Shown here: positions 40,053 through 47,462 of the stretch, piece after piece
How positions within the stretch are numbered: position 1 is the stretch's first letter
How the letters are laid out: each line of letters starts with the position of its first letter
Assembly (NCBI GenBank): GCA_000737985.1
Contig: JNVT01000108.1
Span: forward strand, 1-64,000
Origin: Gammaproteobacteria bacterium MFB021
Lineage (GTDB): Bacteria > Pseudomonadota > Gammaproteobacteria > Pseudomonadales > Halomonadaceae
DNA: 64,000 nt
Direction: 5' to 3'
Made by a program: the position numbers and the translations under genes
Notes under the pieces: generated by a model
Seen by the model: only the letters and a program-made list of their open reading frames with translations
What the model was told of the DNA's origin: nothing
The model's database searches: none

Positions 40053-40494
40053 GCTTCAACCTCCTTGTCTGAAGGGCAGGGTATTAAGGGCCATGTTTTT
40101 AGGGCTGGTCTCAAGGGCAGTGTCTCAATGACCATGCCTCGAGGGCGATGTCGTCATGCCTGAGCGGTGAACGCACGTGCTCACTGCGGCTGACGACGGT
40201 CCGCACTCAGCTTAAACATCCTTAGGGTAACATTTTATCGTCGCGCGGAAATTCAGCCGCCATCGGATATCTTGAGGCTAGTCAATCCGTGCCCGCTTGC
40301 CACTGAATCGCCAGGGTTTTGCCCCCGGCGGTGGCGATAGCGCTGGACAAGGCGCGATTCTTTGCCACGCTCAGTCGAGCCGCCGCGGCTGTGACACCGC
40401 GCGGCGCTGCGTGGGCGGATCGGAGGCCGCCGCGCTGTCTCTTCCACCTCAAGTCTGGTGCCGGCCTGCGCTGGTGCCCTGTCAGGGATCGATC
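40053..40494. other. 442-bp intergenic region upstream of the MscS-type channel gene
   Basis: The part next to the channel gene (40071-40155) holds five AGGGC cores, the first four spaced about 13-15 bp apart, suggesting a degenerate short repeat or multiple binding sites. A less GC-rich stretch at about 40210-40240 could contain promoters. No gene is supported between 40053 and 40494. Confidence 0.45.
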
Positions 40495-40686
40495 ATGCTC
40501 AACGTGACCCTCGAACTGCGCTGCAACGTCTGCGGCGGCGAGCGCTTTCTGCTGCCGACACTCGACGAGACGGCGCAGGATATTCGCTGTGCCGGCTGCT
40601 CGGCATTCAAGTGCAAGAGCCAGGACCTGGAGCGCGCCATGGCGGCGGCCGGGCCCCGCCGCGGTGGGCGTCACCTGGCGCTGTAG
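40495..40686 (+). CDS. Small two-CxxC zinc-ribbon protein, hypothetical
   Basis: 63 residues from ATG 40495, with AGGGA at 40483-40487. Two knuckles, CNVCGG (residues 10-13) and CAGC (about 32-35), are separated by a hydrophobic strand region (ERFLLPTL) as in single zinc ribbons; a further Cys lies at about 40. The C-terminus is Arg/Gly-rich. I do not recognise a named family. It sits alone before a strong terminator, convergent with ssrA. The longer upstream open frame lacks a sensible start. Confidence 0.65.
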   Translation: MLNVTLELRCNVCGGERFLLPTLDETAQDIRCAGCSAFKCKSQDLERAMAAAGPRRGGRHLAL

Positions 40687-40736
40687 CCTTTAGCGCGATG
40701 ACCGCGCTGAAGATCCGGGCCAAGCGTCCAGGCACC

Positions 40737-40768
40737 AAAAAAGCACCTCTCTCGAGGTGCTTTTTTCT
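40737..40768. terminator. Bidirectional terminator, probably the original ssrA terminator
   Basis: AAAAAAGCACCTC/TCTC/GAGGTGCTTTTTT is symmetrical, with A- and T-runs on both sides. It ends the small zinc-ribbon gene. It also lies just past a copy of the tmRNA 3' end (40774-40788), where an ssrA terminator would be expected before an insertion separated them. Confidence 0.85.
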
Positions 40769-40773
40769 GGTGA

Positions 40774-40788
40774 TTGGTGGAGGCGGGG
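40774..40788. repeat. Distal attachment-site-like copy of the tmRNA 3' end
   Basis: TTGGTGGAGGCGGGG is identical to the last bases of ssrA plus the next base (41832-41846). The two 15-bp direct repeats are 1,058 bp apart and bracket the toxin-antitoxin genes. Confidence 0.8.
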
Positions 40789-40851
40789 TCCACTGAAAAG
40801 ATCGCCTATGTGTCAGTCCAGTAAGCGTTTTCAGTAATCCATGATCCGATG

Positions 40852-40871
40852 TGCCCCCAGCTATGCCCCCA
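40852..40871. repeat. Direct repeat of TGGGGGCA near the att-like site
   Basis: On the minus strand TGGGGGCA occurs twice, four bases apart. Such GGGGGCA repeats are often seen next to tyrosine-integrase genes; here no integrase remains. The resemblance is from memory and is weak evidence. Confidence 0.4.
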
Positions 40872-40901
40872 TCGAGAGTGAGATGGGGTGGTACCATCGC
40901 A

Positions 40902-41213
40902 TCAAGCAGACTGCCGCGGCGTGGTCAGATCGTGGAAGTGAATGCCCGTCGCCTTGATGACGGCGGTCATGGTGCGCAGTGTCGGGTTGCCTTTAGGCGA
41001 AAGAGCCCGGTAGAGGCTTTCTCGGGACACTTTGGCTTTCTCGGCAACGGCTGCCATGCCACCTTGGGATTCGACCACATGGCGCAGCGCGATGAGAAAG
41101 GCGGCCTCTCCTCCTTCCTCGTCCAGCTCATCGAATGCGGTGCGCAGATAGTCCACCGCCATGGTGGGATCTTCTCGCAGCATCTCGATCACGGCATCGT
41201 CGTGACTTCTCAT
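40902..41213 (-). CDS. Addiction module antidote protein (HI1420-like, HigA-type)
   Basis: 103 residues from ATG 41213. The N-terminal half (DDAVIEMLREDPTMAVDYLRTAFDE...GGEAAFLIALRHVVESQGG) and the helix-turn-helix half (MAAVAEKAKVSRESLYRALSPKGNPTLRTMTAVIKATGI) match the probable addiction module antidote family. It should bind the toxin and the operon promoter. The start overlaps the toxin stop as ATGA; the toxin comes first, as in higBA-type modules. The pair lies inside the duplicated ssrA end. Confidence 0.93.
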   Translation of the reverse strand: MRSHDDAVIEMLREDPTMAVDYLRTAFDELDEEGGEAAFLIALRHVVESQGGMAAVAEKAKVSRESLYRALSPKGNPTLRTMTAVIKATGIHFHDLTTPRQSA

Positions 41214-41551
41214 CGCTTGACCCTCCTGTGATGGTCCTCGAGAAACGCTTTGGCCTGTTCGATGTCGGCCTTCTGGCGCTTCTCGCTGCCGCCAGCCAGC
41301 AGCATGACCCAACGCTTGCCCACCTTGGCGTAATAGACGCGATAGCCGGGCCCATAGTCGACTCGCAGCTCGAACACGCCAGCACCCACGGATTTGGCAT
41401 CGCCCGGATTGCCCGCCGCCAGCCGGTTAAGGCGGGTCAGCACTCGCATGGCTGCCTGCCGATCCTTCGCCTTGAGCGTATCCAGCCAGTGCTGGAACGG
41501 GTCATGGCCATCGGCAGTGAGGTAATGCGTCAGCTCGATCATGAGCTTCAT
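41210..41551 (-). CDS. Addiction module toxin (HI1419-like, RelE/HigB superfamily)
   Basis: 113 residues from ATG 41551 (ATG 41542, three codons later, is also possible). The pattern MIEL...F..WLDTLKAKDRQAAMRVLTRLNRLAAGNPGDAKSVGAGVFELRVDYGPGYRVYYAKVGKRWVMLLAGGSEKRQKADIEQAKAFLED is the putative addiction module killer family, small RelE-fold mRNA interferases. No in-frame damage is visible, so it may be active. First gene of the two-gene operon; a palindrome lies immediately upstream. Confidence 0.93.
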   Translation of the reverse strand: MKLMIELTHYLTADGHDPFQHWLDTLKAKDRQAAMRVLTRLNRLAAGNPGDAKSVGAGVFELRVDYGPGYRVYYAKVGKRWVMLLAGGSEKRQKADIEQAKAFLEDHHRRVKR

Positions 41552-41552
41552 T

Positions 41553-41568
41553 GTAGCTTTTAAGCTAC
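41553..41568. promoter_or_regulatory. Palindrome upstream of the toxin gene, candidate operator
   Basis: GTAGCTT-TT-AAGCTAC: perfect 7-bp arms with a 2-bp spacer, ending two bases before the toxin start codon. The position fits autoregulation by the antidote or the toxin-antidote complex. Confidence 0.6.
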
Positions 41569-41762
41569 TGGCAGGATAGATGTGTTCGGTTTTCGAAAGC
41601 CGCTGGCCTGATGTGAAAGAGGGTCTGCGGATTTTGCTGAATTGCTGAAACCCCGTCGCTATGGGGCTAGGTCTTGCTGAAGGGGCTGCTGATGCCCTGC
41701 AGATTGATGGGGCGCGACATTGGAGGGCATTGCGTGGGCGCAGGGGTGATATGTCCTGACAA

Positions 41763-41786
41763 CAAAAAAGGGCCCGAAGGCCCTTG
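41763..41786 (-). terminator. Terminator 47 bp beyond the ssrA 3' end
   Basis: AAGGGCC/TTC/GGGCCCTT stem read on the minus strand (41768-41785), followed by T residues. It would now terminate ssrA transcription before the toxin-antitoxin genes. It appears to belong to the inserted segment. Confidence 0.85.
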
Positions 41787-41831
41787 TTTGCTGGTCTCGT
41801 GACACGTCTTGTTATGCCCTGAAACCCTTGT

Positions 41832-41846
41832 TTGGTGGAGGCGGGG
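41832..41846. repeat. ssrA-proximal attachment-site-like repeat
   Basis: The final 14 bases of tmRNA (CCCCGCCTCCACCA on the minus strand) plus one base; identical to 40774-40788. Integration of mobile elements into the 3' end of ssrA is well known and leaves such a duplication. Confidence 0.8.
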
Positions 41847-42211
41847 GGAATTGAACCCCCGTCCGCCGGCACTCACCCATCGGCTCTACATGCTTAGTTC
41901 CGTCTTTTGATTTAGCGCAGTGACCTCCGACGGGCAGGATGACACCTTGCGATCTCTCTAAGGTTTAACGCATGTCAGGAGAGCGCTGACATACGCGGTC
42001 CCATCAGCTTTAGCTCATATCCTCTCCGCGATGAATGGGCACATCGCTTCGAGGCCAGACAACAGCTAGCAGTTCTTAGGCTGCCAGTGCGCCTTGAGCG
42101 TAGTTTTCGTCGTTTGCGACTATTTAATCGTAACGTTGGATTTACGAGATACGTTACGCTCTCGGCATGCACCTCAGGGATTGTCACCGGCGTCGAAGCC
42201 ATGTCGCCCCC
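41833..42211 (-). ncRNA. ssrA: Transfer-messenger RNA (tmRNA)
   Basis: About 379 nt. The 3' end has the T-arm GGGGGTTCAATTCCCCC, the acceptor strand CGCCTCC and CCA. The 5' end GGGGGCG pairs with it (one G-U pair), which sets the ends. The tag frame (42076-42117) encodes ANDENYAQGALAA. tmRNA with SmpB rescues stalled ribosomes and tags the nascent chain for proteolysis. It lies 78 bp downstream of smpB on the same strand. The CCA end is duplicated at 40774-40788. Confidence 0.97.
42076..42117 (-). other. tmRNA tag-peptide reading frame
   Basis: GCA resume codon at 42117-42115, then codons for ANDENYAQGALAA and TAA. Compared with E. coli ANDENYALAA the tag has three extra residues but keeps the C-terminal LAA degron. 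Confidence 0.95.
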
Positions 42212-42224
42212 GTGGAACCCCAGC

Positions 42225-42230
42225 ATTCTA
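42225..42230 (-). promoter_or_regulatory. Candidate -10 box for ssrA
   Basis: TAGAAT on the minus strand, 13 bp before the mature 5' end, which allows a short leader removed by RNase P. No good -35 was found. Confidence 0.35.
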
Positions 42231-42289
42231 TCAGTTGGGGATGACCCCACGCCATCTCAATCGTCGAATCGAACCCTCGACGTCGTGCC

Positions 42290-42769
42290 TCAGGCGTGGT
42301 CGCGCATCACCCGCGCCTTCTCGCGATTCCAGTCGCGCTCCTTCTGGGTGGCGCGCTTGTCGTGCAATTGCTTGCCGCGCACCAGCGCCAGCTCGCACTT
42401 GACCAGATTCTTCTTCCAGTAGAGCTTGAGCGGCACGCAGGTGTGACCCTTCTCCTGGGTCCGCGAGAAGATCCTGGCGATCTCCTTACGATGCAGCAGC
42501 AGCTTGCGCGTACGATCGGGCTCCGCCACCACGTGGGTGCTGGCGGTATTGAGCGGCGTGATGTGGCTGCCCAGCAGCCAGGCCTCGCCGTTCTTGATCA
42601 GGATATAGGTGTCGGTGAGCTGGGCCTTGCCGGCGCGCAGGCTCTTGACCTCCCAACCGCTCAGCGAGAGACCCGCCTCGAAGGTTTCGTCGATGTGATA
42701 CTCGAAACGAGCCTTCTTGTTCTGGGCGATCGTGTTGTTGCCGGGCGCGTTGCCTTTCTTCTTACCCAT
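42290..42769 (-). CDS. smpB: SsrA-binding protein SmpB
   Basis: 159 residues from ATG 42769 ([26 protein letters not shown]); the upstream open frame is not conserved. Family blocks: [46 protein letters not shown] and the C-terminal basic tail [22 protein letters not shown] that enters the ribosomal A site path. Essential partner of tmRNA, encoded next to it. Confidence 0.98.
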   Translation of the reverse strand: MGKKKGNAPGNNTIAQNKKARFEYHIDETFEAGLSLSGWEVKSLRAGKAQLTDTYILIKNGEAWLLGSHITPLNTASTHVVAEPDRTRKLLLHRKEIARIFSRTQEKGHTCVPLKLYWKKNLVKCELALVRGKQLHDKRATQKERDWNREKARVMRDHA

Positions 42770-42893
42770 GACACCTCTTCGCGGCGATATCCGGTACGCC
42801 CGCAGACCTGGGGGCGAGCGTGCTACCATTCAAGCATGTGAGAAATAGCCCCCATGATACGCGCATCGGGGCGATAAATCAGTGGAGAGCTAC

Positions 42894-43328
42894 ATGCCAA
42901 GCGTGCACCGGTCTGCTTTTGTCCGGCATACCCCGGAACAGATGTTCGAGCTGGTCAATGATTTCGAACGCTATCCGGAATTCCTCCCCGGCTGCCGTCG
43001 AGCGCGGGTGGTCGAACGCGGAGAGGATTATCTGATCGGCAGCATGACCCTGGCCAAGGGCGGTGTCGAGCAGACCGTGACCACGCGCAATGATCTCAAG
43101 CGCCCCGGGCGCATCGATCTGTCGCTGGTCGACGGCCCGTTCAAGCGCCTCGACGGGTGCTGGCTGTTCCGTGATCTGGGCGAGAACGCCTGCAAGGTGG
43201 AGCTGGAGATGGAGTTCGAGTTCAGCAACCGGCTGCTGGGGATGGCCTTCGGTCGGCTGTTCCAGCAGGTGGCGGGGCAGCTGATCGACGCCTTCACCCG
43301 GCGCGCCGATCAGGTCTATGGGCGCTGA
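42894..43328 (+). CDS. ratA: RatA-type START-domain protein (Coq10/RatA family)
   Basis: 144 residues from ATG 42894 with GGAG at 42884-42887. Polyketide cyclase/START-like fold: RSAFVRHTPEQMFELVNDFERYPEFLPGC at the N-terminus, then LDGCWLFRDLGENACKVELEMEFEFSNRLLGMAFGRLFQQVAGQLIDAFTRRA. E. coli RatA was reported to block 70S assembly, while homologues (Coq10) bind ubiquinone; which applies here is unknown. Divergent from smpB and coupled to rnfH by overlap or near contact, as in many gammaproteobacteria. Confidence 0.93.
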   Translation: MPSVHRSAFVRHTPEQMFELVNDFERYPEFLPGCRRARVVERGEDYLIGSMTLAKGGVEQTVTTRNDLKRPGRIDLSLVDGPFKRLDGCWLFRDLGENACKVELEMEFEFSNRLLGMAFGRLFQQVAGQLIDAFTRRADQVYGR

Positions 43329-43332
43329 CGCC

Positions 43333-43695
43333 ATGCCTTTCGCAGCCGATGTCTCCGAGGTTAGCGATGCCGAGCCGGGCGAGGCGCCGGTGGGGGGCGG
43401 TGCGCTGGTCGAGGTGGCTTACGCCACGCCGACGCATCAGCGTATCGTCACGCTCGCTTGGTCGGCGGGGCTGACCGCGCGGGAGGCGGTGATGCGTGCC
43501 GATCTGCCGGCCTATTTTGCCGACCTCGACGAGGCCTGGCTGGCGAGTGCGCCGCTGGGGATCTTCGGTGAACTTCTCGCCCAACCCGAGCAGCGCGAAC
43601 TGCTGCCGGGGGAGCGGGTCGAGGTCTACCGTCCGCTGCACATCGACCCCAAGCAGGCGCGACGCGAGCGGGCGGCCCGCAGGCCGCCGCGCTGA
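43333..43695 (+). CDS. rnfH: RnfH family ubiquitin-like protein
   Basis: 120 residues from ATG 43333; an ATG at 43318 overlapping ratA would add five. The family core starts at about residue 24 (ALVEVAYATPTHQRIVTLAWSAGLTAREAVMRA) and ends ELLPGERVEVYRPLHIDPKQARRERAARR. The ThiS/MoaD-like beta-grasp fold has no C-terminal GG. The N-terminal acidic extension is not usual. Function unproven; it always travels with ratA. Confidence 0.9.
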   Translation: MPFAADVSEVSDAEPGEAPVGGGALVEVAYATPTHQRIVTLAWSAGLTAREAVMRADLPAYFADLDEAWLASAPLGIFGELLAQPEQRELLPGERVEVYRPLHIDPKQARRERAARRPPR

Positions 43696-43716
43696 GTCGC
43701 ACTCGGTAGAGAGAGG

Positions 43717-44139
43717 TTAAAGGCCTGTGGGACCGACCTGCGGCACCGCAGCACCTTCACCGGCACCCTCGACCGCCGGCCCCGGGCCGCTGTCCTGGTC
43801 GAGCTCGACGTCGGCATTCATGTCACCGGACTTCTGGATGTCGACCACCTGGTCGTTGGCGAAGGTGAGCGTGACTCGCTTCTCCACCGTGCCGCCGTAG
43901 GCCTTGTCGAGGTAGAAGACGTAGTCCCACTGGTCGGAGGAGAAGGGCGCTTCCATCAGCGGCGTTCCCATGACCTGAACGACCTGGGCGCGGCTCATGC
44001 CGGTATGGAGCTGAGACACCATGTCCTGGGTGATGAGGTTGCCCTGGACGAGGTCGCGTTTGTAGACGCCAAAGTAGCTACAGCCAGCGATGAGAGACGC
44101 TGCGAGCACGAGTACGGCCGTTCTGATCAGGTTTTGCAT
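43717..44139 (-). CDS. bamE: Outer membrane protein assembly factor BamE
   Basis: 140 residues from ATG 44139. Lipoprotein signal with lipobox LIAGC (Cys20), then the SmpA/OmlA domain: GNLITQDMVSQLHTGMSRAQVVQVMGTPLMEAPFSSDQWDYVFYL and RVTLTFANDQVV. The last 30 residues are acidic, Gly/Pro-rich and variable. It is the small lipoprotein of the BAM complex. Divergent from fur, a conserved pairing. Confidence 0.96.
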   Translation of the reverse strand: MQNLIRTAVLVLAASLIAGCSYFGVYKRDLVQGNLITQDMVSQLHTGMSRAQVVQVMGTPLMEAPFSSDQWDYVFYLDKAYGGTVEKRVTLTFANDQVVDIQKSGDMNADVELDQDSGPGPAVEGAGEGAAVPQVGPTGL

Positions 44140-44211
44140 TTGAGTCCGTCTTTCACTATCGTTGCGTGGATTGATCATACCCGACACGGGACGCCACTGC
44201 GAAGAGCGACC

Positions 44212-44661
44212 ATGGCAGACGAAAACCAAGAATTGCGCAAGGCGGGACTCAAGGTCACTCTGCCGCGTGTCAAGATCCTGCAGATTCTCGAAGCGACACG
44301 TATGGAAGAAGAGCTCCATATGAGTGCCGAGGACGTCTACAAGGCGCTGCTGGAGTCGGGAGAAGACGTCGGCCTCGCTACCGTATACCGTGTGCTGACG
44401 CAGTTCGAGGCCGCCGGTCTGGTGGTGCGTCACAATTTCGACGGCGGCCATGCCGTGTTCGAGATGACCCAGGAAGAGCACCATGACCACATGGTGGACC
44501 TAGAGTCCGGCGACATCGTCGAGTTCTACGACGAAGAGATCGAGCGGCGCCAGCGCGAGATCGTCGAAGAGCACGGCTACGAGCTGGTCGAGCACGCGCT
44601 GGTGCTCTACGTTCGCCCGCGTGGCTCCAAGGCGACGCGTCAGGACAGCAGCAAGAAGTGA
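44212..44661 (+). CDS. fur: Ferric uptake regulator
   Basis: 149 residues from ATG 44212. Winged-helix DNA-binding domain (1-83) with LRKAGLKVTLPRVKILQILE and the recognition helix DVGLATVYRVLTQFEAAGLV, then the metal-binding dimerisation domain: H-rich QEEHHDHMVDLESGDIVEFYDEEIE. The CxxC zinc motif seen after HHDH in E. coli Fur is replaced (HMVDLESG), as in Pseudomonas-type Fur. Fe(II)-dependent repressor of iron uptake; the siderophore ABC importer at 62713-64000 is a plausible target. No clear Fur box seen in its own 72-bp promoter gap. Confidence 0.97.
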   Translation: MADENQELRKAGLKVTLPRVKILQILEATRMEEELHMSAEDVYKALLESGEDVGLATVYRVLTQFEAAGLVVRHNFDGGHAVFEMTQEEHHDHMVDLESGDIVEFYDEEIERRQREIVEEHGYELVEHALVLYVRPRGSKATRQDSSKK

Positions 44662-44700
44662 CACCCTGGCCCGCTTGCAGGGCACCGTATATACCACCAG

Positions 44701-44728
44701 AACGCCGACCCCCAGGGGTCGGCGTTTT
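44701..44728 (+). terminator. Terminator of fur
   Basis: AACGCCGACCCC/CA/GGGGTCGGCGTT stem-loop followed by TTTGC, 40 bp after fur. Confidence 0.9.
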
Positions 44729-44786
44729 GCTTTCTGCGTTGTGTGGTGTCGTAAGTGCGGTCTCGGCGGCGAGGCGCCAGTGACGC

Positions 44787-46460
44787 TCAGTGCGCCCCGG
44801 TCTGGCTCGCTGCCAGCATCTCGCGGGCGTGGGCCAGGGTTCGCTCCGAGAGCTTGACGCCGCCGAGCATGCGCGCGATCTCGCGCACTCTGCCCGCCTC
44901 GTCGAGCTGCGCCATCCGGGTGCGGGTGGCCTCTTCGCTCGACTGCTTCTCGATGTGCAGATGCTGGTGCGCCTGGGCGGCGACCTGGGGCAGGTGGGTC
45001 ACGGTCATGATCTGGGCTTTCTGGCCCAGCCGGCGCAGCAGCTGGCCGACGATCTCGGCGGTGGCGCCGGAGATGCCCACGTCGACTTCGTCGAATACCA
45101 GCGTGGCCAGGGTGCTGTGGCTGGCCGCCACCACCTGGATCGCCAGGCTGACGCGGGAGAGCTCACCGCCTGAGGCGACCTTGGCCAGCGGTCGCGGTGG
45201 CTGGCCGGGGTTGGCGCTGATCAAGAGGCTGACGCGGTCGACGCCGTGGGGCTGCGGCGTCTCCAGCGGGGTGACCTCGACCGCGAAGCGCGCCTTCTCC
45301 ATGCCCAGGAAGGCGAGCTGCTCCTGCACCTGGCGGGCGAACTCGGTGGCGCTGGTCTGGCGCGCTTCGCTGATCTGGCGGGCGGCGTCGCGGTAGTGCT
45401 GGCGGGTCTCCTCGAGTCGCGCGCGCAGGCTGTCGAGATCGTCGTCGCCGCCATCGAGGGTCGCCAGCTCGGCGCTCAGGCGCTGGTGCAGCGCGACCAG
45501 CTCGTCGGGCATGACGTGGTGCTTGCGCGCAATGCGATGGATCTCGCCGAGGCGCTCATCGACCCAAGCCAGTCTTTGCGGATCGAGCTCGGTGGACTCG
45601 ACGAAGTGGTGCAGCTCCCGGGCCGCCTCCTCGAGCTGGATCTGGGCATCATTGAGCATGCCGAGCGCTTCTGCCAGGCTGCCGCGGTCGCTGCCCGGCA
45701 CCCGCGACAGGCGCGTGTGCGCCTGCAGCAGCAGGCCCAGCGCGCCGCCTTCGTCGTGGTCGCAGCAGTCGGCGGCGAACTGCGCCTCGCGCAGCGTTTC
45801 CTCCAGATGCGCCAGGGTCTCCTGCTCCTGCTCCAGCGACTCCAGCTCGTCCGCCTGCAGCGCCAGTTGATCCAGCTCCTCCACCTGATAGCGCAGCAGT
45901 TGGCGCTTGGCCTCGCGCTCCTCGTCATTCTCGCTGCGCTGGCGATACTGCTTGCGCAGGCTTTGCCACTGGCGGTGCATCGCCGCCAGCTCGTCCACCG
46001 CGCGGCGCTGGCCGGCGGCGTCGTCGAGCAGGCGGCGATGGGTCTCCTCGTTGAGCAGCGCCTGGTGGGCGTGCTGGCTGTGGACGTCGATCAGGCACTC
46101 GCCGAGTTCGCGCAGGTCGGCGATGGTGCAGGGCTGGCCGTTGATCCACGCCTTGGAGCGTCCGGACGCGGTGACCACCCGGCGCAGCAGGCATTCCTCG
46201 CTCGGCAGTTCGCGCGCGGCGAGCCAGGCCCGCGCCTCGGCGCGGCCGCTGAGATCGAAGCGCGCGCTGAGATCGGCGCGTTCGGCGCCATGACGCACGC
46301 CGCCGGCATCGGCGCGTTCGCCCAGGCAGAGCCCGAGGGCGCCGAGCAGGATCGACTTGCCCGCCCCGGTCTCACCGGTGATGGCGGTCATGCCGGACTG
46401 GAACTCCAGGTCGAGGGTATCGACGATGGCGAAGTCGCGAATGGCGAGTTGGATCAGCAT
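44787..46460 (-). CDS. recN: DNA repair protein RecN
   Basis: 557 residues, full length. SMC-like ATPase: Walker A GETGAGKSILLGAL at residues 29-42, a central coiled coil (about 160-370), the signature LISANPGQPPRPLAKVASGGELSRVSLAIQV and Walker B LVFDEVDVGISG near 465-480. Acts in double-strand break repair. It starts with Shine-Dalgarno GGGAGG and is divergent from grpE. Confidence 0.97.
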   Translation of the reverse strand: MLIQLAIRDFAIVDTLDLEFQSGMTAITGETGAGKSILLGALGLCLGERADAGGVRHGAERADLSARFDLSGRAEARAWLAARELPSEECLLRRVVTASGRSKAWINGQPCTIADLRELGECLIDVHSQHAHQALLNEETHRRLLDDAAGQRRAVDELAAMHRQWQSLRKQYRQRSENDEEREAKRQLLRYQVEELDQLALQADELESLEQEQETLAHLEETLREAQFAADCCDHDEGGALGLLLQAHTRLSRVPGSDRGSLAEALGMLNDAQIQLEEAARELHHFVESTELDPQRLAWVDERLGEIHRIARKHHVMPDELVALHQRLSAELATLDGGDDDLDSLRARLEETRQHYRDAARQISEARQTSATEFARQVQEQLAFLGMEKARFAVEVTPLETPQPHGVDRVSLLISANPGQPPRPLAKVASGGELSRVSLAIQVVAASHSTLATLVFDEVDVGISGATAEIVGQLLRRLGQKAQIMTVTHLPQVAAQAHQHLHIEKQSSEEATRTRMAQLDEAGRVREIARMLGGVKLSERTLAHAREMLAASQTGAH

Positions 46461-46596
46461 GCTGCCTCCCGAGGATCGATGGCGGCCATACAGTGGTCTG
46501 TTCGTTTATACAGTAGTCGGTTCGGCGCTTCAATCCACCCCGCGGTGCCCGAGGCTCGCGTGGCGTGCACGGACGCTCACGCAACGTCTGCCAACG

Positions 46597-46625
46597 CTTG
46601 AGATCGTCGCGGGCAGCCCCATATA
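46597..46625 (+). promoter_or_regulatory. Sigma-32 (heat-shock) promoter of grpE
   Basis: CTTGAGA at 46597-46603, 13-bp spacer, then CCCCATATA at 46617-46625; the E. coli sigma-32 consensus is CTTGAAA-N13-15-CCCCATNT. It lies about 90 bp upstream of the grpE start. Confidence 0.85.
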
Positions 46626-46716
46626 GGCAGTCACTTGGACATCAATAGCGAGCGTCGATGACGCCGACGCCGTCTTCATACTGGTGCTTTCATCACATCT
46701 ATATCGGGAGAGACTC

Positions 46717-47340
46717 ATGGTCAGAGATCCGCAGAAGCCCGTCGACGAAGAGATCGAGCGCGCCGAGCGCGATGGCGAACCGCAGCCGACCCAGGCGCCG
46801 CTCGAGGGTGATCTCGACGCGGTTGCCGACGAACTCGAGCATGAGCCTGGCGAGACCGGCGGTGACGCCAACCCCGAGGCAGAAGTGCTGGCCGCGCGGG
46901 TCGAAGAGCTGGAGCAGGCGCTCACCGAAGCCAAGGATCAGTCGATGCGTGCCGCCGCCGAGGCTCAGAATGCCCGCCGGCGCGCTGAGCAGGATGCCGA
47001 GAAGGCCCGGAAGTTCGCCCTGGAGAAGTTCGTCAAGGAGCTGCTGCCGGTGGTCGACAGTCTGGAAAAGGGGCTGGAGAGCATGCAGGAGGTCGACGAG
47101 ACCCACCGCGAGGGGGTGTCGATGACCCTGAAGATGCAGCTCGACGTGCTCGCCAAGTTCGGCGTCGAGCAGATCGACCCGCAGGGTGAACCGTTCGATC
47201 CGCAGTTCCATGAAGCGATGAGCATGGTGCCCAATCCGGAGCTCGACCCCAACACGGTCATGGATGTGATGCAGAAGGGTTACACCCTGAACGGGCGTCT
47301 GGTGCGGCCGGCGATGGTCATCGTCAGCAAGTCGGCCTGA
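46717..47340 (+). CDS. grpE: Nucleotide exchange factor GrpE
   Basis: 207 residues from ATG 46717 with CGGGAGAG upstream. Acidic unstructured N-terminus (1-50), long helix ([66 protein letters not shown]) and the C-terminal beta wing ending [18 protein letters not shown]. It releases ADP from DnaK. First of three consecutive heat-shock chaperone genes. Confidence 0.97.
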   Translation: MVRDPQKPVDEEIERAERDGEPQPTQAPLEGDLDAVADELEHEPGETGGDANPEAEVLAARVEELEQALTEAKDQSMRAAAEAQNARRRAEQDAEKARKFALEKFVKELLPVVDSLEKGLESMQEVDETHREGVSMTLKMQLDVLAKFGVEQIDPQGEPFDPQFHEAMSMVPNPELDPNTVMDVMQKGYTLNGRLVRPAMVIVSKSA

Positions 47341-47360
47341 CGCAATCTGGGCCGACGGGG

Positions 47361-47389
47361 CTTGAAAGGCGCCCGAAAGCCCCCAGATA
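47361..47389 (+). promoter_or_regulatory. Sigma-32 (heat-shock) promoter of dnaK
   Basis: CTTGAAA at 47361-47367 (exact consensus), 13-bp spacer, CCCCAGATA at 47381-47389. About 75 bp upstream of the dnaK start. Confidence 0.88.
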
Positions 47390-47462
47390 GCAGTCAATCG
47401 CGCCAAACGCGCCGCCAAGACAACGTATCGAATCGTCAACGAATTGTTAGAGGTGAGGAATT

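Noticed and set aside
40282-40674. 130-codon minus-strand frame overlapping the small zinc-ribbon gene
   Set aside because: Arg/Ala-rich with no recognisable domain; the plus-strand frame has two CxxC motifs, a ribosome-binding site and a terminator.
44140-44211. Fur box in the bamE-fur gap
   Set aside because: No stretch resembles GATAATGATAATCATTATC beyond chance; TTGATCAT alone is not enough.
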